Shown here: piece by piece, positions 37,197-49,090 of the stretch
Position numbering within the stretch: position 1 is the first letter of the stretch
Layout of the letters: each line of letters opens with the position of its first letter
From: Episyrphus balteatus
Taxonomy: Eukaryota; Arthropoda; Insecta; Diptera; Syrphidae
Length of the DNA: 64,000 nt
Assembly (NCBI RefSeq): GCF_945859705.1
Contig: NC_079137.1
Coordinates: 78,699,150-78,763,149 of the forward strand
Direction of reading: 5' to 3'
Notes under the pieces: generated by a model
What the model saw: the letters and a program-made list of their open reading frames with translations, nothing else
What the model was told of the DNA's origin: nothing
Database searches by the model: none
Made by a program: the position numbers and the translations under genes

Positions 37197-39740
37197 CGTA
37201 AAATATACACCATTCATTGCTGGTCGAAAATTTGTTTCTTCTTTTCGCCACCGCACCGCACCATCCCTTGGGGCAATAAGACCACCACGAACCTCTCAAA
37301 AGAAGACAACAAAAAAAGAAGAGGAGGAAATTACATGTAATTTTCCGCTTCAAAATTTTAATAGACGGTTATATCATGCAAAGAATTGTTTTTTTTTTTT
37401 TTTTGTATAAAAGAAAACGATATGTCAAAGTGACACAACATCACCCTAATTTTCGCTATGTCACCAAAAAACTTTTAAGAAAAGAGTGCTTCAGATAGAA
37501 TTGATGCCGGGATGAAATTTTTTTTTATGATGGTGACGATGGAATGGACTCGTCACTCAATCTGTTTATACAGTTGTCCGTCAACGTAATAAAATTAAGA
37601 AGAAACAACCGAAACGGAATTCTATCAAACCTAATCTTTGCAAAGCATAAGAAAAAAAAAAAAAAAAACTACACACAAGACGAATGAGACAAGACGCACA
37701 TCAAGACCGACCTTCTAGTCTATTTACTTAGCTAAGCGAATAGATGAATGTGTTTTGTTGTGTATAGGGGGCGTTTTTGTAGGGATTTCATCGAATATTT
37801 TTTGTGTTGTTTTTTATTTGAATTTTTCATGAGCGCATTTGTGCTGGATGCATTCATCGAATGAATTCGCTGATGCATCAGCAGCTGTTATATGGCTGCC
37901 AACACACAAGCCAACAATAACATTTAGCAGCTACTCGAGATGTTTTCATTTTATCGTGTTGTTTCGTATGTGTAGCTATTTCTTGGGAGATCTGTTCGTT
38001 TTTTTTTTTTTATGTTTCTGGAGCAAAGTATTTTTTTTTTTATGATGATTTTTTTTTTTTTTTTCTATGGAAATTTGATGTAAAAAAATACTATAACATG
38101 TTGGGGGACGTCAACTGAATGAATGCCTTGTAATGATTAGTTTTATTGGAATAACTTGACAGTTTGTGTTGTTTGATGATGCTTGCGATGCTTGACGCAT
38201 CAGCTATATGGACGTTTGTGTTTTTTCAGGCGTGTTTGCTTGCGTCTCTCTGATAAATAACATTTTGTGTGTAATTAGATACAAAAATTCTTTCTAACGA
38301 TTGCAGCACCATATTTTTTTTTTTTTTTCTGTTTTTCTTGTAGAGGGTTTTCAGAAATGTTGTTAATTCTCTAGAGAAGATAAAAAAAAAAAAACAACAA
38401 AAAATCAACAATAATGATTCTAAAATGTAGTGTTTTGATAGTTAATGTATTTTTTTCTTTCTTTTCATAGAAATGTCACTAAGAGAAAATGTTTTTGTGA
38501 CCTAAATAGAAGAAAAAATATGGTAGTTTTAGGGTTTAACTTGTACAATTTGAATGCTAATTTATTTATGTGAAGCGTGTCAATGATGAAGATAGAAAAG
38601 CTTGTCATGACAACTTGGGATCACTTTTTTTTTTTATTTATGTAGTTTTGTAATTTGTTTTCTATTTCTTTCAAAAAGAAAATAAAAGCAAACTTTGACA
38701 TAATTTATGTTTGTTGATTTGTCAAAAATCAGGTCAGTCATTTGACGTTTATAAGTTTGATACAGAAATGTCATGTGTGTATAAAAGTTATAAAAAATAA
38801 AAGATCAAAGAAAACATTTATACTTACATCCTTGCTTTTTGTTCAAAAATTAATGAATGCGGTAAATAACTCTTTGAGAGAATATATTTTAAGTAACTCA
38901 ATATTAATACTTTGACATTTGAGGCAGTTAATAAAAACCTATTTTCAATTTTCTGCTATCATAAATTGTATGCTCTTACCTAATTTTCAATTTTTGGCAT
39001 TTTGCCAAGAAATATACTTCTGTGACAGTATAACACTCTATATACCTACCTCCAGGTGGTCTAGAGAATTTATTAGTGATGGACATTTTGATGCAATGCC
39101 AAAAATAACTCTGTCGTAAAATGTCACATAGAGATTGATATATGCTTCCGGCAAGAGAGAAAGGAGGTGGTGGACAGCATTTAAAAGGTGTAGAGTAGAA
39201 TCACTTGTGTTTAACGAGATTGTGTATTTTGTTTTGCAAAGCATGTAATTGAATTATTAATTGTTGCAATATAGAGTGATGATGGGGATTATTAAAAAGA
39301 CTTTTGAAGTTTCTATACTTAATGTTTATGATTTGGAATTTTGCAAAATGTTTGGTTAATATTATGTTTTATAATACAAATGGATACATCTAATCTATAC
39401 TGACCCAGATTTGATAGTTACCCAGAGGATTTATATTCAATATTTTAAGCATTTCAGCCTGCTTTCTCTTTCTAACTTGACACTTTAAGCTGGGTGAAAA
39501 TGCTATGATAAATGTAGCAGTAATCAAAATATAAACACACAAAAACACATGCTTCATATTAGCAATTGCTTTGATTATGCTGCTGCCAGCTATTAAGCAC
39601 TGTCAAAAGTTATAGTTACATATTTGACTTTGTCACCTGGTGACCTGACAATGTTTTACCCAAAGCTGAATGCGTTTAAATTCACAATGTACCTCATGTT
39701 GTAGTTGAATTTTAAAATTTCTTGTAGTAAAATGGAAAAG
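37197..39740. other. Unassigned stretch
   Basis: No gene is supported. T-runs are frequent (about 37387, 38000, 38048, 38312). A more complex patch lies at 37680-37990. TGACAT/TGTCA elements are common from 38580 on. Confidence 0.45.
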
Positions 39741-40042
39741 TGCTCAATTTTTGCTCAGTTATTTTTTCTGCAAAGTGGAACCCCACACCTAATTTTTTTT
39801 ACGTTTTGAAGTAGATTTAAAAATTAACATTACTAGAAACACTCCACCTACTCCAATTGTTTCGAAACCCTCTTTAAATGTCATATGGCCAAACTTACTC
39901 AGTTTTTGCTCAGTTATGATTCTACACAAAAGAAGTTCTTGAAACATTTCCACATCAATCATTTGCATTATTGGCAACACTACCGACATCAAAAGCTCTT
40001 TTAAAATGTCATAAGTCAAAACTTGCTCAGTTTTTGCTCAAG
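39741..40042 (+). repeat. Family G tandem array: doubled GCTCAGTT motif, three units
   Basis: Motif positions are 39741-39760 (TGCTCAATTTTTGCTCAGTT), 39895-39917 (TTACTCAGTTTTTGCTCAGTT core) and 40023-40041 (TTGCTCAGTTTTTGCTCA), with spacings of about 154 and 129 bp. The last two units also share the preceding block (CTCTTTAAATGTCATATGG / CTTTTAAAATGTCATAAG). A related single copy lies near 43371-43387 (TTCAGTTTTTGCTCAAT), and an inverted copy at about 49723-49740 (ACTGAGCTAAAACTGAGC). No coding content. Confidence 0.7.
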
Positions 40043-43000
40043 TCACAGTTGACAGAAATGGCTACCAAAAAACGATATGCAAGTTTATTTTTTCGCTGAA
40101 GCCATTGTTATTAAAATAGTGTTATACTGTGTCACATTTACAAAATAAACGTCATTTCCTAACGTTTGACTTCTGCTGACATATCTACATGAAGTTAAAA
40201 ATTGAAAGAAAATTGAAAAATTCGAATGAACTTATCAGTTGTGTAAATTCGACCTATGTACCTCTCCGAACTGTCAATATCCAAAGATCGACTTCAAAGT
40301 AATTAAATTCTTCAAAGATACTTATATCTTTCTAATACTTTTGACAGTTCCTTCTTATCTCTTAGCTCCGTCACATAGATTAGGTATACAAAATGTTTTA
40401 TTTATTCTATTTTATGATGATATTCCAGCTGATTTAATAAACCATCTTAAATGAATTCCTAGAACTTATGGCGTCTTGGTTTTCTATTTACTTTGGACTT
40501 TCATTTCCTATATAAACTCATGAAGATAACTTACACAAATTTCTTCAAAAATGTCCATAAATCATAATAACGAGAACAAACATTCACCATGATATAGCAT
40601 CCTTATCAAGAAATTCCAGTTTTTTCTCACTGTCAAGGTTAAAGGTAGTAGATTAGTCACTCTCTTACCTTTCACATTATATCTACACATTTCTTTATTT
40701 ATTCATTCCTAACCAAACATTTCTATCGCACTATTATCATTTCTGTCTGTTTATGCAGTGTAACCTAAACAAATTTCACATAAATGTGGCTCTACCTAAA
40801 AATAAACTGTCATTTTATAACAATTTAACCTACTGACCATAATGTTTAACGATCCCGAAACGATTTCATAATCAAACAGAACTCTACTGCACTCAATCTG
40901 TATAAAGCTGTGCAAACACTTGACACAAAATGTTTAATGCAAACAAAATGTCAAATAGTGTTGTCGTTATGTCAATTTAAGACCTTTTTTGTTATTTTAC
41001 CCTAAACTGAATTTTCTTTTGTTGACAAATAAATGCACCAAAGATCTTTAGCATTTGATTGTTAATGTATGTCTAGGGTAGGTATGATAGAGGTGCATTT
41101 CAATACCTGAGAGGGGATCTTGAAATGCAATTGAAACTCTAAAAATAAACTCTGAAGTGGGAAACAAAATTTTTATTCCCATTAAAAGGGTAAACATTGA
41201 GGGTTTCAAAAAAAAAAAACTCGTTTGCGGCAAAATGGGTGAACACAAAACCCAAAAACAAAATTATAAAACAGAAAAAAAAATCAGTTAAAGGATCTCA
41301 ATTTCACATAAGTCCCTTTAATGCGATCAAACTGCAACAATGCGTGCGTGCTTGTTTCGTATTATGAAACCCAATCTGTCCTAAAGGAGTTTATTAATAC
41401 ACACAACTCCTTGGGTTATTATATCGAGAGAGGATTTTTTTCATTCGTGTGCAAGAGGCGATATAATATCGGCGACATTCAAGTGGAGAGTAAAGAAATT
41501 CAATACTATCCAGCTGATGCCCATAAGGCTTTGGTTAGTTATTATTTTCATTATTTTTTTTCTATTCTATTACAAACATAACAAAAAATCCCCTCTCTTC
41601 TTTCTCTTTAAGCCACTTGAGACTAGTAATTATTGAGGATAGTGTTACACTAGTGCACTAGTTTCAAAGAAAATTTATTTGACACATGTTTTTTTGTGTT
41701 TTTTGTTTTTGTTTCAACTCTCGTAGTGTAAACCCAGGGTTGGGTATGGAGCTGTCAGTTGGTCAGAGAGGATATCAATTATTATGGCAGTATGGCGCTT
41801 TGTTACATCCGTTTCAAATTCTAATTGCAGATTGTTTGTTATTTTTTTTTTTTTGTTTGTTTGCTTGGCTACTAACGGAAGCTCTAACATATAAAAAAAA
41901 AACCAACAAACGTACTGTGTCCCGAGCCAAGATAAAGCTTGAAACTCTTGAAGATATGAATGAATTCTGTTCGAATGCAGAGCACGTTTCAATTATTTTG
42001 TTTTGCGCCCACATGTCACATATAATAATGGGGTGCGCGCGCAATTGACTTTGCTTCTATAACACTCCTTTATCAGTGGGCGGAAATCATACTGACCTTA
42101 GAGACTGCAAGAAAATTATTTTATTTTTTCTGGAGTAACGAAGCTTTTTTTTTTATTTGATTTAAACCTAATTTTACTATAAAATGTACTTAATCTCCAT
42201 TTGTGGGTATTTTTATTTGTTCTTATAGGAAAGATAAAGAAAAAAAGTTGTGGGCTTTTTAAGAGCCAATTGAAGTTAATTTCCTCACATTGAGCTCCGC
42301 CTACACTTATGATAACATATCTTAACTGATAAAATGTTTTTATTATCTTTATAAATGCATTTCGGTTATTGGTCGTTGAAGTTAAAGAAACAAACAAACA
42401 TTTATACATCTATGAACGCACTCTTTGTTTGACGTTTAGGTGTCAAAAAGGTGAGTTTGATTTGTCATTTTATGGAAACATTGGCATTAGTTCTGAACCT
42501 TATGGCACTTAAAACAAAGTTTTTTTTATCTAGGTCAATGATCATTATAATTTCCTCAAGAAAAGAAAAACAAAACAACACATTTAAATTAGAAAAAGCA
42601 TTCATATTGCCCCCACTTGGTCTCTTGTGAAGTTTATAACACTTAAATTATCTAATAAACTTTATAGAACACATCTTTCGGGGGATATACCATTTATTAT
42701 TTTTCAACATTTTTTTAATTGAATTGAAAAAATGTGTTTTATTTAAATTAAAATAAATTACAAGTTTTATTTTTGTTGCTGGCGAGTGTTCTATTTTATT
42801 TTTTTTTTTTTTTGTCATGAGGGCCCATTCTGTTTGTAATCAGATATTTTATTTTGTATTTTAAATTTTTAAAGAATTTCTTCTTCTTGCATTTTTAATA
42901 TACTGAAAATGAGGATAAGAAAAATATTATAAATGTATATCAGTTTCCGGTTGGAAATTATATATGTACCTACATACTCGTACATCAAGAAAAAAAAATT

Positions 43001-43510
43001 ATAAGAACATTGTGAATTGTTATGATAACAATAAAATATGTGTTACGACGACGTTGACGATGTAAAAAACAACTTGGTGGTGGTCGTTTTGGATTTTTTT
43101 TTTGTCATTTGAGAGAAAGAGAGCTTTATGATGTGATAAAATTTAATCTGGTGTATGGTTTTTATTTTTAAGTCAAGGAACGTGGCATTCAAGTTGAGTG
43201 AACTACATTTATATAAATATTTGAAGTGATAATTATGACATTTATGTTTGACATAAATAGCTGTCATAATGATGGAATGACATTTAAGTGTCAAATTATT
43301 GGAATTTAGTATTTTTGCATTTGCAAAAAAATTTTATTGATGATAAGTTATAACGTAACTTAAATGTGTTCAGTTTTTGCTCAATTTTGATGCAACTGTC
43401 AACTGAAGATTGATTAAATTACTATTGAGAGTTATTTTCGAGTATACAATTGAAACTGTACCAAATACCTATATATTCCTATATATTAAAAAAAAATTAA
43501 ATAAAAAAAA
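40043..43510. other. Unassigned stretch
   Basis: No gene is supported. The part 41300-42060 is less AT-rich. The 120-residue frame at 41686-42048 overlaps two minus-strand frames, and its middle is translated from poly-T and poly-A, so it is not called. TGACA/TGTCA words cluster at 43230-43300. Confidence 0.45.
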
Positions 43511-43826
43511 TGGCGCCCAACATAGGTTCGCCAAGTGTTATTCCTGAGTTTTGGTCATCGGAAAAGTTCCAAATCAAGATTTTTAAGCTGAGAAACACGA
43601 TTACGATCTAACCATTGCACTTTTTTGAAGAAAAATGGAAAAATAAAACTCAAGAATATAAAAATGGCGCCTAACAGACACGCAGTAAATAACCTTAAAA
43701 TAATAAATGAAAAACAAAATCGAGTCCTAATTTTAATATCAGTTTAATAATGATTTTTTTAGGCCAATTAACAATTTTTAAAATAAAAAAATTGAAAATA
43801 TAAAAAATGGCGCCCAACATAGATCT
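43511..43826 (+). repeat. Family A cluster 7: three copies
   Basis: Motif starts are 43511 (TGGCGCCCAACATAGGTTC), 43665 (TGGCGCCTAACAGAC) and 43808 (TGGCGCCCAACATAGATC), with spacings of 154 and 143 bp. The A-rich sequence just upstream of each (AAAATA, A-run, TGG) is shared. The ATAGGTTC ending resembles copy 46461 (CACAGGTTCC), linking this cluster with the one at 46 kb. Confidence 0.85.
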
Positions 43827-46171
43827 GACAGACCTCAAAATTATAATTTATGCCTTCAAATTAAAGTTTTAAAATTCGATTGACTTTGAACATAAATACT
43901 TTTTTATTTTCTACTGTTCTTAATGACATTTGTACAACTTTAAATGTCAAGTAGTTGTAATGACAGAGGGCTTTTTACAAGTGTCTTCTTTCCTAGCATT
44001 TGTATTCTATAAAAGTCAATAGAACCAGACGTCTGTCTGTTAGTTCGAAATATATAAATAAGGGAGTTCAATAAGGAAACTACTTATCAACCCCCAGCTT
44101 TATATTTATCTAATGGCCTTGCTATAAAATTTATTTGAAGTAGGTACACTAAACAATATAAATCTTTCTCAACCCATCGCGCTTTTCAAATATATTTTCT
44201 TCTTTGAAAATCAAATTCACTCATTATTTGAAGAATGAGGGTCTTAATGTCGATTTATAACACACTTCATTCTTCCATCGAAGGGTATTTCTGTTGTACT
44301 CAATTCGCTCGCGCATCATTCGCTTATTTTAGCTTAATTTTGGTTGCTATTGTATTTGAATTTGTAAGAAAAAAAAAAAGGGGGAAATAATTATTTTTCT
44401 GGTGATTAGCCACCCTATCTACTCACTCTCTATTACATCATCAAGTCCATTCATTTTATTTTGATTATTAAGCAAGAAGAACTCATTTTAATACCACCAC
44501 AGTACACACACACAATCAATCAATTATGCTACTGTCATGCCGGACATGATTATAAGAAAATATATATATATATTTTTTTTATTTGAATAGAGATCTGTCA
44601 AAGGCAAAATTTACATTCAGTCCACTTCACCCATCAGCCAGTATCTTTAGAAAAAACAAAAAATACTTTGTATTAAAATTCTTCTCGTTATCATCAAAAA
44701 AAATTTATTTTATAGCGCAATGAGCCGTGCAAACAAAGATGAAAAAAAAAAAAAAAACATTAAAAACACAGAGGCCATTAAAATAATGTCACACTGGGTT
44801 TGTTACCCATTTGATGAATGACTTTGGGGCATTTTTATGTCACAATGTGACTTTGCGTAGTGCGTAGGGTACACAACACAACATTACAAACATATCTTCA
44901 AAAGAAATCGGAATTCGAATTTCGAAACGCGTTCCCGCGTTCAGGAAAACAAAAAAATACACATGTTTTTTTTTTTTGTGGAATGGAGTAGATTCAAATT
45001 CTTGCCTTGAAATGGAATAGAAATGTACATTTCAATAAAAAAATAAAGAAAGAAAATCTAAAGAAAAAGACGAATTCTAAATTAGCTTGCTAAGAAAAAC
45101 CCATGAATCTAGATCAGACACATTTGTTAGCTCTTTAGAGATGCCACCGACCGACACGAACGGTCGCTCTATAAAGGCACTATAAAGAGGAAAAAAGAAA
45201 AACACACGGAGATGAAGAAGGGTAAATGTAAAAACACAGAATCATGTAGTGACTCTAGCTACCACCAAATAAATAACGACTAAACGATTTTATTTGGCAG
45301 ATATTAACGCCCTCATTAGTTCCACATGGGTCCGCGCCGAGCTCCATAGTCGCCGGCCGTGTTTCAACTATAGGAATAAACACTCCAATAAGCGACATGA
45401 AGCGTGTGACTAGAGAATGAAAATACAAGTGTACTCTGCTGTGTGGTAGGTATACGATAGAGTCCTTATCCTTACAACCAGCCAACAACAAGGAAAAGAC
45501 GCGCACTCATATAGTGTGTGTAGGCCTATGAACAAAGTCTTCCGAACAAAAAAGAACGGACAACAAAAAAAATGAATTATAATTAACCAGCAGAAGGAAT
45601 TAATTAATCAGTAATGTGTCCAAACAAGAGTTTTTCTATTTTTAATGTTAGGCCTTTTGGTCAGTGCGGTGCCAGCCCCAACAACATGATATCGAGACTC
45701 TTATAATTTTTTTTCATTTTTTGTGGAATGGAGACTTGGATGTATGTTGGAGAAGGAGGAGACTTACTACGACGCACAAGGAAGAAAGTGACATAGTGCT
45801 CTCATTAACATACACTAGAATGAACTAACGAACTAAATTTAATGCAAATTGACTACCACCTATTAGGCACTAATGAGGTGCGGACGTTTATATACCTTTA
45901 ATAATATACAGTACCTAAACACAACCAAAATGACGATGGACGACCAAAAACAAAGCAAAACAAAACCAAAAAAAAAAAAATATATTCACGCATTTTAATT
46001 GAAGGGTATTTTTTTGTTTCGTTCCTATGGCATTAGATCACAATTATAATGGACCATAAGTGTTGGTAATTAAGTTGGTGGTTTTTGGATATTAAAATCT
46101 ATTCATAAATTTTATAATCCTGCCATAGCGTTTGAGAGATTAAACATTAATCAATAATGCAATCTAAAAAA
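43827..46171. other. Unassigned stretch
   Basis: No gene is supported. The patch 45100-45900 is less AT-rich. TAATTA-type homeodomain-like words lie at about 45578-45612 but carry little weight in AT-rich DNA. Confidence 0.4.
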
Positions 46172-46720
46172 TGGCGCCCAACGGAGGTCAAAAAAATTAG
46201 TTTCTCATTCAAATTCGGTGTTATAAAGCCTAAAAACATTGTTCGATGAGTTTATTGACTTAAGTTGAGTGCGAGATTTTGATTGAATATGAAAACAAAA
46301 GGGACATTATATAAAATGGCGCCCAACGAACATTTTAAAATGTTCTTTCAAGTGCAAAACAAAGCAAAGGCTAAGAAGCAAATTTTTAGCTTTATAGAAG
46401 CGTTAATAAGAAAAATTAGTTTGCTACTCTTCAAGTACCTATTGAAAACAAAAATAAAAATGGCGCCCAACACAGGTTCCACACTTCAATCTTGAATTTA
46501 TATTTTAAGACTAAAAACTGAGATTTTATGTTTTATTGGAATAAATGATCTCATTTCAGAAAACAACCAGAAAAAATTAAAATGGCGCCCAACAGAGACC
46601 TGAAGAAATAGTCTGCTTTCATGTTTTAAGCTAGTAAATAAATATTTGAAGTGTCTATTTGTTTTGATCCCTAAATTTTAATTTTCTTGATAAAAATTAA
46701 AATGGCGCCCAACTAAAGTT
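46172..46720 (+). repeat. Family A cluster 8: five copies
   Basis: Motif starts are 46172, 46317, 46461, 46583 and 46703, with spacings of 145, 144, 122 and 120 bp. All have an intact TGGCGCCCAAC. Downstream bases are GGAGGTC, GAAC, ACAGGTTCC, AGAGACC and TAAAG. The last two are both preceded by AAAAATTAAAA. A frame from 46283 to 46495 runs through two motifs as Met-Ala-Pro-Asn, but it is Lys-rich and has no family resemblance. Confidence 0.87.
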
Positions 46721-48035
46721 TTATAAATTTAATTTACGGAATAAACAATATTTTTGACCATCTTCTTGGAAGACATAAATACTGCACTAAAAGGTCATAC
46801 ATTGTCATTTATAAAACCAAAAGATAAAATCATCTCAAATGATGCCACATAAAAAATAAAACTTCTACTTCTGTGCCAAGGAAATAACATTTTTAAATTG
46901 AAGTACCTCTGGTTTTAAAGCAAAAACTTATGTGAAAATTAATATTTTGACAAGTCATTGCCACACAATCTCTCCCTAAAAGACTCCAATCTTTATGTCT
47001 ATCATTAAACATAGTGTCCACGATAAACGTCTGCACAACACATTCATTCTGCATTGACCAATCTCTCTCTCTCCTTAACTCTTGGTTGGATTGCATTTGC
47101 ATATAATGCTTTGCCATACTAAACGAGATAAAAATCTTAAATGGCCAATCAAGCAAGTCAAATGCAACGTAATCCTTTCGTAAGAAAATTGCATCAATCG
47201 CATTGAATTATCTTTCAAAGCTCCTCCGCGGCAAAGGTATAGGTAGATATGTTGTATAGTGCTGGTATAAGAACTCTATAAGCACACGGTATACCTCCAT
47301 AGGCGCAAAAGGATAGAGATTGTCATCTCTTGTGATCGTTTGACGTTTATACTCCATCTCTCTCTCTCTCTCTCCACACACAGCACACCACACACATGGA
47401 TGAAAAGGAGTTACCTATCAATATCTTATACGACGACTATCTCTCCCTATTCAAATTCAAAATGACTTCTCATAGATGTCAGACGCCGATACACTCTAAG
47501 GTTTTCTGGTGTGTTAAGAAAGATGCCACCTCGAATCACTAATGAACATAAATATGCGATAGTCAATCGATATGACAACATCGCATTGATTAAAAAAAGA
47601 AACAAAACAAAAAAAAAAGACAGAAGTATTGCCAGCATAATAATATGATATGCAAGATGCAACACATTTCCTCGATTATCTACAAATAGAAATCTACCTC
47701 AACCGCATATCTGATTTCAACTCCCTGGACAAATTATTTTCTTCCTTATGTGATGTGTGGATAGATGATGGGTGGATAGAATTGATGTTTTTTGTCAAAA
47801 TGCATATACGTCAATCCTTTTTTCATTAAAATGAAGGAAAAGACAGAGAAGAGAGAATTCCCTTCAAGCAAGAAAACGGAGTCCAGAAAAGACAGTCCGA
47901 CCTCCGACCGCGAAAAGCGGGGTTGCACTCACACACTTGCAACTTTTTGTGTATGAACACAAAGTCTAAGAGAATCGTGGTGAAAACTAAGAAAAGGAAA
48001 AAAAAAGTAGACAGACATAGCCAACAAGAGCAAAA
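46721..48035. other. Unassigned stretch upstream of the candidate promoter
   Basis: No gene is supported. A TC repeat lies at 47355-47375. The last 300 bases are less AT-rich (about 47840-47950) and could be promoter-proximal sequence for the candidate start at 48041. Confidence 0.4.
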
Positions 48036-48038
48036 GCG

Positions 48039-48074
48039 TCATTTTGTTATTTTTTGTTGAAGTGTTTAGTCGCG
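48039..48074 (+). promoter_or_regulatory. Candidate Inr + DPE core promoter, start at 48041
   Basis: TCATTT (48039-48044) fits the fly initiator TCAKTY with A+1 at 48041. At exactly +28 to +32 (48068-48072) is AGTCG, a full match to the DPE consensus RGWYV, and there is the often-preferred G at +24 (48064). No TATA box is seen about 30 bases upstream, as expected for a DPE promoter. Both elements are short, so a pair at this spacing can occur by chance a few times in 64 kb. The UTR-like sequence and the good donor that follow raise my confidence. DPE promoters are common at developmental genes in flies. Confidence 0.4.
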
Positions 48075-48155
48075 TCGTGTCTCGTGTCGTTGTTAATAAA
48101 ATATAAGTATAATTATAAACATATCAAACTATTAACAATTTGGAATAAAAAAAAG
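48041..48155 (+). other. Candidate untranslated first exon (about 115 bp)
   Basis: From the predicted start the sequence is CG-containing (GTCGCGTCGTGTC), then A/T-rich without a favourable start codon. It ends AAAAG before the donor GTATGT at 48156. This composition is like fly 5' leaders. It may splice to a distant exon or to 48219 (see the next entry). There is no protein content, so the call depends on transcript evidence. Confidence 0.3.
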
Positions 48156-48218
48156 GTATGTTGTATATATCGCTCAAAGTGTTTGGATTAAAGTGATGTG
48201 TTTCTGTTTGTGTTGTAG
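48156..48218 (+). other. Possible 63-bp intron and small downstream ORF (48231-48314)
   Basis: The donor GTATGT at 48156 and the acceptor GTTGTAG ending at 48218 bracket 63 bases, close to the common short-intron size in flies. The acceptor has a T/G-rich tract (TTTCTGTTTGTG). The branch point is weak (GATTAAA, about 30 bases upstream). Just after, 48231-48314 is a 27-codon frame starting Met-Met-Lys-Lys-Lys and ending in a Thr/Ala run from a CAACAGCAG-type sequence. That is as likely to be leader sequence or an upstream ORF as a peptide gene. Confidence 0.25.
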
Positions 48219-48479
48219 ATGTAATTTCTAATGATGAAGAAAAAGGCAGAAGGTGAAACATGCGATTGGGCATCTAAAGAAACACCAACAACAGCAGCAA
48301 CAACAAATAAATAAAATGAAAAAAATGTATTGTATTTTATATTGTATATATTGTGAAAATTTCGTTTGCCAAAATTAAATAAAAAAAAAACAGTTTCAGT
48401 GAAAAAAAAAATCTAGTTCTTTTTTTGGTCGCAAATGCGAAACGTCATCCCTTTTTTATTCCTCTTTCTGGTAGGTTTT

Positions 48480-48690
48480 CGCTGCTCCGACTCAGGTCCG
48501 CCTTCGGCTCCATTTTCTCGGAATGGAGATTTTCACCACACCAATACATATGCAATCGACTTCGCGGTGATTATAATTTCCATACTAATTTGAGCCGCCT
48601 TCGGACCAGTTTCTGATCCGAAGTCGGACTCAGCTCCGCCTCAGGCGGAGCGGATTCGGACCGAGGTCGGACCTGTTTGCTTGAAGGGTT
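48480..48690. repeat. GC-richer patch with direct and inverted repeats
   Basis: Two related blocks, CCGACTCAGGTCCGCCTTCG (about 48488-48507) and CGGACTCAGCTCCGCC (48625-48640), are direct repeats. The second runs into a perfect hairpin: GCTCCGCC at 48633-48640, loop TCA, then GGCGGAGC at 48644-48651. CCGAAGTCGGAC and CGGACCGAGGTCGGAC flank it. The patch stands out in base composition from everything around it. It may be the end of a degraded foldback element or a structured transcribed segment. Confidence 0.55.
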
Positions 48691-48699
48691 TAAACGAAC

Positions 48700-49065
48700 G
48701 CACTTCAAAAGCCACGCTCTCTAGCGGCAATAAAAAGAACTTTCAATAGCTGTCATAAATTTTACTAGTAGCTAGTTAATTGCTTAAATTATTCATGGAA
48801 ATCTAGTTAATGAATATTTATCTATCACTTTAGCACTTTTGGTTTGTTAGTTTAACATTTTTTTTTTTCTTCTATTTTTTATTTTTATGTTTATTTTATT
48901 TTTTCTTGTTGTTCAAAAAAAAGCTAAATTAATGTAAGATAAAGATACATAGGATAACTATTTGTTGTTGTATAGAAATGTCAAATGAATTTTGATAAAA
49001 AGAATTTTTGTTTAACTTTCCGCTGGCTGCGCTGGCTAAAAGAAGACAAGTTATGATCTGAAGGT
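48700..49065. other. Unassigned AT-rich stretch
   Basis: No gene is seen. T-rich tracts and one TGTCAAAT element are present. Nothing repeats from the arrays. Confidence 0.4.
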
Positions 49066-49090
49066 TTTTTTTTTCTTAAGTAGGTATGTT
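49060..49090 (+). promoter_or_regulatory. Weaker candidate recursive splice site, junction 49083/49084
   Basis: A T-run of about 10 bases with CTTAAG is followed by TAG ending at 49083 and directly by GTATGTTTG. The donor is as good as at 30410. The acceptor is weaker because AAG interrupts the tract, and no CTAAT is placed well (CTAAA lies about 47 bases upstream). It is on + like the other candidates. Confidence 0.3.

Noticed and set aside
16105..46720. Family A motifs read as AAAATGGCGCCCAAC, a start codon in good context (Met-Ala-Pro-Asn)
   Set aside because: Downstream frames are unrelated and mostly close quickly, some copies lack the A before TGG, and the inverted cluster would not fit. 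Most likely a coincidence of the PBS-like sequence.
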